NCBI RefSeq assembly: GCF_018860625.1
Contig: NZ_JAHKQB010000023.1
Span: forward strand, 186,001-250,000
Length of the DNA: 64,000 nucleotides
Origin: Paracoccus sp. C2R09
Lineage (GTDB): Bacteria > Pseudomonadota > Alphaproteobacteria > Rhodobacterales > Rhodobacteraceae
Direction of reading: 5' to 3'
This document shows positions 37,869 to 45,718 of the stretch, piece by piece. Made by a program: the position numbers and the translations under genes. The notes beneath the pieces are model-generated. The model was not told the DNA's origin. It saw only the letters and a program-made list of their open reading frames with translations, and did no database searches. Within the stretch, counting starts at the first letter, position 1. Every line of letters begins with the position of its first letter.

Positions 37869-39389
37869 ATGCAGACCATCCATGAGCAATTCATCCAGAC
37901 GGCCGAACTGCTGGAGGGAAAACCCCTGTTCCAGCGACCCGGCCTGCCCGATATCAGCTTTGCGCAGATGCGCGAGACGGTCGAACGCATGGCCGGCGCG
38001 CTGACCGGAATGGGCGTGACGCCCGGCGACCGCGTGGCCGTTCAGGTCGAGAAATCGCCCGAGGCCATCGCGCTGTACCTGGCGGTGCTGCAGGTCGGCG
38101 GCATCTTCCTGCCGCTGAACACGGCCTATACCGGCCCCGAGATCGACTATTTCCTGGGTGATGCCTCGCCCCGGATCTTCGTCTGCGATCCCTTGGTGGC
38201 GGGGGATCATGCCCACCGCGCATCGGATGCATTGCGGGTCGAGACGCTTGGCGCGGATGCCGACGGCACGCTGATGGACGCCGCCCGCAGTGCCACCCCG
38301 CGCGAGGATCGCGTCGAATGCGGCCCGTCGGATCGTGCCGCGATCCTCTATACCTCGGGGACGACGGGGCGGTCCAAGGGTGCGGTGCTGACGCATGGCA
38401 ACCTGACCTCGAACACCGAGGCGCTGCTGGAATGCTGGCGCTTCACCGCGGATGACCGGCTGATCCACGCGCTGCCGATCTTCCATACCCACGGGCTGTT
38501 CGTCGCCGCCAACATGGCGCTGACCGCGGGCGCGACGATGGTCTTCCTGACCAAGTTCGACCCGGAACAGGCGATCGACCTGATGGACCGCGCGACCGTC
38601 CTGATGGGCGTGCCGACCTTCTACACCCGCCTTCTGAAATCCGATCGCCTGACGCGCGAGGCGACCGCGAACATGCGCCTGTTCGTGTCCGGTTCGGCCC
38701 CGCTGCTGGCCGAGGATCACCGGGCCTTCGAGGAACGCACCGGCATGAAGATCCTCGAACGCTATGGCATGACCGAGACCTGCATGATCGCGTCGAACCC
38801 CTATGACGGCGATCGCATCCCGGGCGCGGTGGGCATGGCGCTGCCGGGCATCGCCATCCGCGTGACCGACCGCGAGTCCGGCGCGCCGCTGCCCGACGGG
38901 CAGATCGGCCTGATCGAGGTGAAGGGCCCGAACGTCTTCGAGGGTTATTGGAACATGCCCGAGAAGACCGCATCCGAGTTCCGCGACGACGGCTTCTTCA
39001 TCACCGGCGATCTGGGGCTGATCGGCGAGGACGGATATCTGCGCATCAGCGGGCGCGACAAGGATCTGGTCATCTCGGGCGGGTACAACGTCTATCCGAA
39101 GGAGGTCGAGGAGGCGCTGGACGCGCTGCCGGGCGTTCTGGAAAGCGCGGTGATCGGCCTGCCGCATCCCGATCTGGGCGAAGGGGTCACGGCGGTGGTC
39201 GTGCCCAGGGGCGATGCTCAGCTGGACCCCGAGGCGCTGCGCGACGCATTGGCCGACAGCCTTGCGCGCTTCAAGCAGCCAAGGCGCGTGATCCTGGCCG
39301 ATGCCCTGCCGCGCAACGTGATGGGCAAGGTCCAGAAGGCGGAACTGCGCCGCACCCATGCGGACCTGTATTCCGGTGTGGATGCCTGA
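37869..39389 (+). CDS. matB: Malonyl-CoA synthetase
   Basis: A 506-aa acyl-adenylate-forming enzyme with P-loop SGTTGRSKGAVLTH, the YGMTETCMI motif, GDLGLIGEDGYLRI and the C-terminal catalytic Lys region (RNVMGKVQKAELR). Pairing with malonyl-CoA decarboxylase identifies MatB, which makes malonyl-CoA from malonate, ATP and CoA. ATG 37869 follows GGAGAGGAGG. The frame opens earlier at 37815 inside matA. Confidence 0.95.
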   Translation: MQTIHEQFIQTAELLEGKPLFQRPGLPDISFAQMRETVERMAGALTGMGVTPGDRVAVQVEKSPEAIALYLAVLQVGGIFLPLNTAYTGPEIDYFLGDASPRIFVCDPLVAGDHAHRASDALRVETLGADADGTLMDAARSATPREDRVECGPSDRAAILYTSGTTGRSKGAVLTHGNLTSNTEALLECWRFTADDRLIHALPIFHTHGLFVAANMALTAGATMVFLTKFDPEQAIDLMDRATVLMGVPTFYTRLLKSDRLTREATANMRLFVSGSAPLLAEDHRAFEERTGMKILERYGMTETCMIASNPYDGDRIPGAVGMALPGIAIRVTDRESGAPLPDGQIGLIEVKGPNVFEGYWNMPEKTASEFRDDGFFITGDLGLIGEDGYLRISGRDKDLVISGGYNVYPKEVEEALDALPGVLESAVIGLPHPDLGEGVTAVVVPRGDAQLDPEALRDALADSLARFKQPRRVILADALPRNVMGKVQKAELRRTHADLYSGVDA

Positions 39390-39461
39390 ATGACGGACCC
39401 CGGCACGCGCGGCGGAGGAGGTCGCGCGCACCGGGGATGACAGAAGAGAGGGAGGAGAGAA

Positions 39462-39854
39462 ATGATCATCTACGGAGTTGCGGCCCTGGCCGCCTGCCAT
39501 CTGGTGGGCGTCATCCTGGGCGATCTGCTGGGCGACCTTCTGGGGGTCCAGTCGAATGTGGGCGGGGTCGGTTTCGCCATGCTGCTGCTGGTCGTCGTGA
39601 CGGACCGGATGCGGCGTGCCGGTCGGCTGCCCGCCCTGACCGAGCAGGGCGTCCTGTTCTGGAGCGCGATGTACATCCCGATCGTCGTGGCGATGGCGGC
39701 CAATCAGAACGTCGTGGCGGCCCTTGCAGGCGGCCCCGTCGCGATCGTCGCGGGGGTGGGCGCGACGGCCGTCTGCCTGGCGATGGTCCCGGTCGTGGCC
39801 CGCGTCGGCGGCCGCGAAGCACCGCTGCCGCCCCTCATGCCGCAGGAGGCATGA
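39462..39854 (+). CDS. madL: Malonate transporter subunit MadL
   Basis: A 130-aa membrane protein with about four hydrophobic helices and the segment LGVQSNVGGVGFAMLLL seen in MadL, the small subunit of the Na+-dependent malonate carrier. It is followed 3 bp later by madM. The 72-bp gap before it holds a GC-rich hairpin and a GAGGGAGGAGAG ribosome-binding site. Confidence 0.93.
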   Translation: MIIYGVAALAACHLVGVILGDLLGDLLGVQSNVGGVGFAMLLLVVVTDRMRRAGRLPALTEQGVLFWSAMYIPIVVAMAANQNVVAALAGGPVAIVAGVGATAVCLAMVPVVARVGGREAPLPPLMPQEA

Positions 39855-39857
39855 GCG

Positions 39858-40622
39858 ATGGAGGACATCATCGGACTGATCGAGAAGAACGGCCTCGTCT
39901 TCGCCTTCGTGGTGGTCGGCGTGATCATGTGGCTGTCCTATCAGCTGTCGGACCGGCTCAGCGCGGGTCGGTTGCACGGATCGGCGGTCGCCATCATCAT
40001 CGGGCTGCTGCTGGCCTGGATCGGCGGGCGGGTCACCGGCGGATCGTCGGGCCTGTCGGATGTGCCGCTGTTCGCGGGCATCGGGATCATGGGCGGGTCG
40101 ATGCTGCGCGACCTGGCCATCGTGTCCACCGCCTATGGCGTGGATATCCGCGAGATCCGCAAGGCCGGGACCGCCGGCGTGCTGTCGCTGGTTCTGGGCA
40201 TCGCGCTGTCCTTCGTCGTGGGCGCGGTGGTGGCGGCGTCCTTCGGCTATACCGACGCGGTCAGCATGGCGACAATCGGGGGCGGTGCCGCGACCTATAT
40301 CGTCGGGCCTGTGACGGGAACCGCGCTTGGGGCCAGTTCGGACGTGATCGCGCTGTCGGTCGCGGCGGGGCTTCTGAAGGCGGTTCTGGTGATGATCGGC
40401 ACGCCCTTCGTCGCGCCCCTGATCGGGCTGAACAACCCGAAATCGGCCATGGCCTATGGCGGGCTGATGGGGACGACCAGCGGCGTGGCGGGTGGTCTTG
40501 CGGCCACGGACAAGCGGCTGGTGCCCTATGGCGCGATGACGGCGACCTTCTATACCGGCCTCGGATGTCTGATGGGGCCGTCGGTCTTCTACCTGTTCCT
40601 GCTGCAAATCACCGGCGGCTGA
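39858..40622 (+). CDS. madM: Malonate transporter subunit MadM
   Basis: A 254-aa protein with about eight to nine membrane segments and the conserved Gly-rich stretches MATIGGGAATYIVGPVTGTA and YGGLMGTTSGVAGGLAATD of MadM. With MadL it imports malonate with sodium. Rhizobial mat operons instead use MatC, so this operon joins MatAB enzymes to a MadLM carrier. Confidence 0.94.
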   Translation: MEDIIGLIEKNGLVFAFVVVGVIMWLSYQLSDRLSAGRLHGSAVAIIIGLLLAWIGGRVTGGSSGLSDVPLFAGIGIMGGSMLRDLAIVSTAYGVDIREIRKAGTAGVLSLVLGIALSFVVGAVVAASFGYTDAVSMATIGGGAATYIVGPVTGTALGASSDVIALSVAAGLLKAVLVMIGTPFVAPLIGLNNPKSAMAYGGLMGTTSGVAGGLAATDKRLVPYGAMTATFYTGLGCLMGPSVFYLFLLQITGG

Positions 40623-40639
40623 GGAACCGGACCCCGGTT
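40623..40639 (+). terminator. Hairpin after madM (weak terminator)
   Basis: A 7-bp perfect stem (GAACCGG-ACC-CCGGTTC) directly follows the madM stop. There is no T-tract, so it may be a partial terminator or an mRNA-stabilising stem. A second GC-rich stem follows near 40662-40680. Confidence 0.4.
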
Positions 40640-40708
40640 CGACGTGTTTGCCAACGGCCCTTCCCCGTTCCGGGGCGGGGCCATCGGGATGGAACGAAAG
40701 GAATGCCA

Positions 40709-41164
40709 ATGCGCCTGCCGCTGATCGCCACCGCCATGACCCTGATGGCCGCACCCGCCTTTTCCGATGACGGCCCCGACGACTGGATCGTCAAGGACAG
40801 CCCCCATGACGTCGTGACGACCGCCGACAACCTGGAGGCCGCGATCGAGGGAAGCCCCGCCAAGCTGGTCACCCGCGTGGATCATCAGCGCTCGGCCGAG
40901 GCGGCGGGGCTGGAAATGCCCGGCGCGACTGTCCTGATCTTCGGCAATCCCGAAATCGGAACGCCCCTGATGAACGCCGATCCGCGCGTCGCCTACGACC
41001 TGCCGGCCCGGGTGCTGATCTGGGACGACGAGGGGCAGACCAAGATCGGCTACATGGATCCGGACGAGCTGGAGGACATGTACGACCTCGATGCAGCCGA
41101 GGAATCGCTGGAGAAGCTGGCAGGCGCGATGTCGATGCTGACCGACAAGGCGATCGAGGATTAA
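40709..41164 (+). CDS. DUF302-family periplasmic protein
   Basis: A 151-aa protein with a signal peptide (MRLPLIATAMTLMAAPAFS) and the DUF302 fold, recognisable in RVDHQRSAEAAGLEMPGATVLIFGNP and PARVLIWDDEGQTKIGY. The function of DUF302 is not well established. ATG 40709 has an AAAGGAA site at suitable spacing. It is 86 bp after madM and could be a separate unit. Confidence 0.85.
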   Translation: MRLPLIATAMTLMAAPAFSDDGPDDWIVKDSPHDVVTTADNLEAAIEGSPAKLVTRVDHQRSAEAAGLEMPGATVLIFGNPEIGTPLMNADPRVAYDLPARVLIWDDEGQTKIGYMDPDELEDMYDLDAAEESLEKLAGAMSMLTDKAIED

Positions 41165-41171
41165 GCGACGC

Positions 41172-42152
41172 CTAGGGGGTGCCGCCGAAATCGGATCGGC
41201 GGTGCCCCTCGACCATGCGGGCAAGACCTTCGGGGGCCAGAACCTCGACCAGGTCGCCCCACTGATACAGATGCCACGCCATCTCGAGCCAGCCCGAGGC
41301 GGTGAAGCGCACGATCAGGCTGCCATCCGCGCATCGCTCCATCGTCTGCCGTGGATGAAAACGGAACCCCGACGCGCGTTCGGCCGCCGAGGGCACGAAG
41401 CGCCAGACGACCTCTCCGTATTCGGTCGGATCCTGCCAGACACCGAAGGACCGCGCGGCGAAATCCGACAGCACGAAATCGGGATCGAGGGCGAAGCTTT
41501 CGTCCAGCACCGTCGCGCCCGTGATCAGGTCCATCCGAAAGCTGCGCATGCCGTCGGGCTTGTCGATATCACGCGCCACCAGATAGGTCCGGTGCCCCAG
41601 CAGGACACCATGCGGTTCCAGGATCCTTTGCTTCGCATCGTCGCGATAGAACACCTTCAGACGGAACGGTCCGCGCAACGCCTCGATCATCGCATCGAGA
41701 AGGCTGCTGTCCAGAAGGCTGCGCGGGCCGGGGCGCGTCACCTCGGCCAGGGATGACAGGACCGCCTCGGCATCCGCTTCCACACGCGCTGCATTCGGTC
41801 CGGGCAGGCGTGCCAGCAAGCCCGCGCGCAGATCGTCCAGCGCCTTGGCGTGGCGCATCCGGCCCGCATCGCGCGCATGCCGCGCCGCGATGTCCAGCGC
41901 CTCGATCCCGGTTTCGTTCGACAGCTGCAGGCGGTCCGATTGCGGATCGACCAGACGCCAGCGTCGCTTGCGGTCGGGGCCATCCGTGTATTGGACATTG
42001 GCGAAGGTGGTTTCCAGCGCGGCGGCCATCCGCTGCGCGGTGCGATGGGAAACGGCGAATTCGTCCATGATGTCTTCGAGAGCCACGCCACGTCGGCGGG
42101 CCGCCGCCATCTGCGCAAGCTGGACGAGGTCGCGTGCCTTGGAAAACGACAT
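41172..42152 (-). CDS. WYL-domain transcriptional regulator
   Basis: A 326-aa protein with an N-terminal helix-turn-helix (GVALEDIMDEFAVSHRTAQRM) and a central WYL domain (IEALRGPFRLKVFYRDDAKQ ... LEPHGVLLGHRTYLVARD), followed by a WCX-type C-terminal dimerisation region. WYL proteins such as BrxR and CapW repress phage-defence operons and respond to nucleic-acid or second-messenger signals. It is divergent from the nuclease-helicase gene, so it is the natural candidate regulator of that locus. Confidence 0.9.
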   Translation of the reverse strand: MSFSKARDLVQLAQMAAARRRGVALEDIMDEFAVSHRTAQRMAAALETTFANVQYTDGPDRKRRWRLVDPQSDRLQLSNETGIEALDIAARHARDAGRMRHAKALDDLRAGLLARLPGPNAARVEADAEAVLSSLAEVTRPGPRSLLDSSLLDAMIEALRGPFRLKVFYRDDAKQRILEPHGVLLGHRTYLVARDIDKPDGMRSFRMDLITGATVLDESFALDPDFVLSDFAARSFGVWQDPTEYGEVVWRFVPSAAERASGFRFHPRQTMERCADGSLIVRFTASGWLEMAWHLYQWGDLVEVLAPEGLARMVEGHRRSDFGGTP

Positions 42153-42201
42153 GAGCGAAGCCCTGAAATGATTGTACTAATGCGATCGTCGAAAATGACC
42201 C

Positions 42202-42216
42202 TGACAGGGTTTGTCA
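42202..42216. promoter_or_regulatory. Inverted repeat upstream of the WYL regulator gene
   Basis: A perfect inverted repeat TGACA-N5-TGTCA lies 50 bp before the WYL start codon. It is in the 299-bp divergent region shared with the nuclease-helicase gene and is a plausible operator for the WYL protein. Confidence 0.5.
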
Positions 42217-42334
42217 CCCGCAAAGGCTAGGACTGGACATGCCACCTGTCGAGGTGATTCCCCGTTTTCCCGTCGTGTTGGTAAATGGTGCGGGGGACGT
42301 CATCGGCGGGCCGGTCGGGTGTGGTGCCTGCAGG

Positions 42335-42422
42335 GCCGGGCGCGTCTCGGCGCGCCCGGCATATTGACACGAAGACCTTTCATCACGAAAGGCGGTCCGA
42401 TCCGGTTTGCGATCGGGCCGCC
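42335..42422. promoter_or_regulatory. Three-hairpin leader before the nuclease-helicase gene
   Basis: Three strong stems follow one another: a 10-bp perfect GC stem (GCCGGGCGCG, 42335-42360), CCTTTC-ATCAC-GAAAGG (42376-42392), and a 12-bp stem with one G-U pair (42391-42402 with 42411-42422). The second and third share two bases and exclude each other. No gene or tRNA is visible in 42153-42451. The leader ends about 20 nt before the ribosome-binding site, so attenuation or structured-RNA control is possible. On the minus strand the third stem is followed by TTTC, like a terminator. Confidence 0.45.
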
Positions 42423-42451
42423 TCATTCATCCGGCACAAGAGGGACATTCC

Positions 42452-45400
42452 ATGCGCGATCTGGACGGACGCATCCTGTTCTCGGCCAGCGACCTGATGC
42501 GGTTTTCGGGCTGCGCCCATGCGACCTCGCTGGACCTCGCGCATCTGCGCGGAAACGGGCCTCGGCCTTGTGCCGGCACGGATGACGCGGCCCTGCTGCA
42601 GGGACGGGGCGACGCCCACGAGGCTGCGCATCTGCAGCGGCTGCGCAAGGAGGGCCGACAGATCACCGAGATCGCGCAGGGCAGGCTGGCCGACAATGCA
42701 GAACAGACGCGGGCCGCCCTGGCCCTGGGGGCCGAGGTGGTGTTCCAGGGGGCATTCCTCGACGGCAACTGGGGGGGATGGTCGGATTTCCTAGAACGGG
42801 TCGAACGCCCCTCGGCGCTTGGCGATTTCAGCTACGAGGTCGCCGATACCAAGCTGAAGCGCAGCCCGCATCCCAAGCATGTCCTGCAACTCGTGCTCTA
42901 TTCCGATCTGCTGGCGCGCATCCAGGGCGTCGCGCCCGAAATGGCGCATGTCGAACTTGGCAGCGGCGAAAGGGCCAGCCTGCGCCTGACGGATTACGCC
43001 CATTACGCCCGCGCGATGCGCGACCGGCTGGAGGATTTCGTCGAACGACCGCCCCAGACGCGGCCGGTGCCTTGCGCGGATTGCGCGCTCTGCCGTTGGG
43101 CCGATCACTGTCAGGGGGTGTGGGACCGGACCGACAGCCTGTTCAACGTCGCAGGCATCACGCGGTCGCAGGTCAAGCGGCTGGAGGCCGCGGGGATCGA
43201 CAGCATGGCCGCGCTGGCCACCCATGACGATTCGGTGCGCGGCATCGCCCCCGAGACCTTCGACCGCCTGAAGGCGCAGGCGCGTCTGCAGCATGCCCGC
43301 AAGACCGGCGCGCCCTGTCACGAGCTGCGCGCCCATGTGCCCGGTCGCGGCTTCGATCTGCTGCCGCGCCCGTCGCAGGGCGATCTGTTCTATGACATCG
43401 AGGGCGATCCGCATCACGAAGGGGGTCTCGAGTATCTGCACGGGGTTCTGGATGCGGGCGGGTTCCAGGCGATCTGGGCGCATGATCACGCGGCCGAGGC
43501 CGATGCGCTGACGGCGCTGCTGGATCTGTTCCGCGATCGGATCGAGGCCGATCCCGATGCGCATATCTATCACTATGCCCCCTACGAGGTGACGGCCCTG
43601 CGCCGCCTGACGGCCAAGTACGGGCGCGGCGAGGCATTCCTCGACCGGCTTCTGCGCGAGGGGCGCTTCGTCGATCTCTACTCGGTCGTGCGTGGTGGCC
43701 TGGTGGCATCCGAGGGGAACTACTCGATCAAGTCGATGGAGCGGTTCTACGGCCAGGAACGCGCGGGCGCGGTCACCACGGCGGGCGGTTCCGTGGTGGC
43801 CTATGAACGCTGGCGCGAGACGGGCGAGGACGCGATCCTGTCCGAGATCGAGGATTACAACCGGATCGACTGCGTCTCGACCCGGGGATTGCGCGACTGG
43901 CTGCTGTCGATCCGGCCCGAACGTCCGTGGCACGAAACAGGCCCCGACGCGAGCGCGCAGGAGGATGAGGACGACGCCGAGACCGATACGCTGCAGTCCA
44001 TGCTGGATCGCGCCGATCTGACGGCCGAACGACGGCAGATGCTGTTCGATCTGGGCCGGTTCCACGAACGAGAGGCCAAGCCGGCCTGGTGGGCGATCTT
44101 CGACAGCCTTGCACAGGAAGACGACGCCCTGATCGACGGCCTCGATACGCTTGGGGGGCTTCGCGCCACCGGCCCCGCCGAACCCGTCGCCCGATCCGTT
44201 CGCCGCAGCTACCGATTTCCGTGGCAAGACAGCAAGCTGCGGGCGGGCAGCAAGGCCAGCATCCCGGACCCCGAAGGCGGCATCGCCAGCGTCACCATCG
44301 AGGATCTGGACCGGCGCAATCGGATCGTGACGCTGAAGATCGGCAAGGCGCGGGCGCATCTTCTGGCAGACCGGATGGGGTTGCATCCCGACCGCCCGAT
44401 CAGCACCGATGTCATCGCGGATGCGGTCAGGGACGTGATCGCGGATCAATGCGGTCCGGTCGCCTATCGCGCGGTGGACGACCTGCTGGCACGGCGCGCG
44501 CCCCGGCTGACGGGTGGCGGGCCGATCCTGCCGCCCGGCGATGTGGTCGCGGGCACGGTGGCCGCGGTGAGCCGGATGGATGAAACCGTGCTGCCCATTC
44601 AGGGCCCGCCCGGCACCGGCAAGACCCATATCAGCGCCCGCGCGATCGTGGCGCTGGTCCGCGACGGTTATCGCGTCGGCGTGGCGTCGAACAGCCACGA
44701 GGCGATCCGCAACGTGCTGATGGGCTGCCTGAAGGCGCTGCCCGAGGATCTACAGATCGACATCCTGCACAAGCAATCGGGCGATGACGGCTATCCCACG
44801 GGTTGCCCGGTGCGTCGGACGAACGACAATGCCGAGGCCGCCGACAGCGGCGATATCGTGGGCGGCACGGCATTCTTCTTTGCCCGCCCCGAGAATATCG
44901 GTCGGTTCGATTGGCTGTTCGTGGACGAGGCGGGGCAGGTCGGTCTTGCCAACATGGCGGCGATGGGGCGCGCGGCGCGCAACATCGTCCTGGTGGGCGA
45001 TCCGCGCCAGTTGCCGCAGGTGATCCAGGGCAGTCATCCCGAACCCGCGAACCTGTCATGCCTGGAATGGGTGTTGGGCCGCGACGCGACGATCCCCCCC
45101 GATCGCGGGATCTTCCTGGGTCAGACGAGGCGCATGCATCCTGCCGTCAACGGCTTCATCTCGGCCCAGGTCTACGAGGGCAGGCTGACGGCACATCCCG
45201 ATACGGCGCGGCAGGGGGTTCCCGGCACCGCATTGCCCCAGACCGGCGCATGGTTCGTGCCGGTCCCGCATGACGGGAACGCCCAATCGGCCCCGGAGGA
45301 GGTGGCCGCGATCACCGCCGTCTGCGCAGACCTGATGGCGGGGCGATGGCAGGACCGCGACGGGACATCGCGACCCCTGCGGGCATCCGACATCATCGTG

Positions 45401-45718
45401 GTCGCCCCCTACAATGCGCAGGTGAACGCCCTGCGCGAGGCCCTGCCCGAGGCGATCCGGGTGGGCACGGTCGACAAGTTCCAGGGGCAGGAGGCACCCG
45501 TCTGCCTGGTGTCGATGACCGCGTCCTCGGCCGAGGAGACCCCGCGCGGGATGGAGTTTCTCTTTTCGCTCAACCGGATCAACGTCGCGGTGTCGCGGGC
45601 CAAGGCGCTGGCGCTGATCTTCGGCGCGCCCCGGCTGCAAGAGGCCCGTTGCGACACCGTCGATCAGATGCGGCTGGTTAACACGCTCTGCGCCTTGCCG
45701 AAGGTTCCGGGGCGCTAG
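42452..45718 (+). CDS. TM0106-type RecB-like nuclease fused to RNase H-like exonuclease and SF1 helicase
   Basis: A 1088-aa protein in three parts. Residues ~10-225 form a RecB/Cas4-like nuclease: H56 in GRGDAHE, D112, E129-x-x-D132-x-K134, and an iron-sulfur set C21, C211, C214, C220. Residues ~310-485 form an RNase H-like exonuclease (LFYDIEGDP with D315/E317; YNRID). Residues ~700-1075 form a UPF1/DNA2-like SF1 helicase (Walker A GPPGTGKT 718-725; DEAGQ 825-829; GDPRQLPQ; VDKFQGQE; INVAVSRAKAL). It likely binds and degrades nucleic acid ends. The WYL regulator is divergent, and its stop overlaps the converging giant helicase-nuclease gene by CTAG. Confidence 0.9.
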   Translation: MRDLDGRILFSASDLMRFSGCAHATSLDLAHLRGNGPRPCAGTDDAALLQGRGDAHEAAHLQRLRKEGRQITEIAQGRLADNAEQTRAALALGAEVVFQGAFLDGNWGGWSDFLERVERPSALGDFSYEVADTKLKRSPHPKHVLQLVLYSDLLARIQGVAPEMAHVELGSGERASLRLTDYAHYARAMRDRLEDFVERPPQTRPVPCADCALCRWADHCQGVWDRTDSLFNVAGITRSQVKRLEAAGIDSMAALATHDDSVRGIAPETFDRLKAQARLQHARKTGAPCHELRAHVPGRGFDLLPRPSQGDLFYDIEGDPHHEGGLEYLHGVLDAGGFQAIWAHDHAAEADALTALLDLFRDRIEADPDAHIYHYAPYEVTALRRLTAKYGRGEAFLDRLLREGRFVDLYSVVRGGLVASEGNYSIKSMERFYGQERAGAVTTAGGSVVAYERWRETGEDAILSEIEDYNRIDCVSTRGLRDWLLSIRPERPWHETGPDASAQEDEDDAETDTLQSMLDRADLTAERRQMLFDLGRFHEREAKPAWWAIFDSLAQEDDALIDGLDTLGGLRATGPAEPVARSVRRSYRFPWQDSKLRAGSKASIPDPEGGIASVTIEDLDRRNRIVTLKIGKARAHLLADRMGLHPDRPISTDVIADAVRDVIADQCGPVAYRAVDDLLARRAPRLTGGGPILPPGDVVAGTVAAVSRMDETVLPIQGPPGTGKTHISARAIVALVRDGYRVGVASNSHEAIRNVLMGCLKALPEDLQIDILHKQSGDDGYPTGCPVRRTNDNAEAADSGDIVGGTAFFFARPENIGRFDWLFVDEAGQVGLANMAAMGRAARNIVLVGDPRQLPQVIQGSHPEPANLSCLEWVLGRDATIPPDRGIFLGQTRRMHPAVNGFISAQVYEGRLTAHPDTARQGVPGTALPQTGAWFVPVPHDGNAQSAPEEVAAITAVCADLMAGRWQDRDGTSRPLRASDIIVVAPYNAQVNALREALPEAIRVGTVDKFQGQEAPVCLVSMTASSAEETPRGMEFLFSLNRINVAVSRAKALALIFGAPRLQEARCDTVDQMRLVNTLCALPKVPGR

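Noticed and set aside
42153..42451. tRNA, attachment site or small gene in the WYL-nuclease intergenic region
   Set aside because: No cloverleaf, TTCGA loop or flanking direct repeats seen; only hairpins and one dyad.
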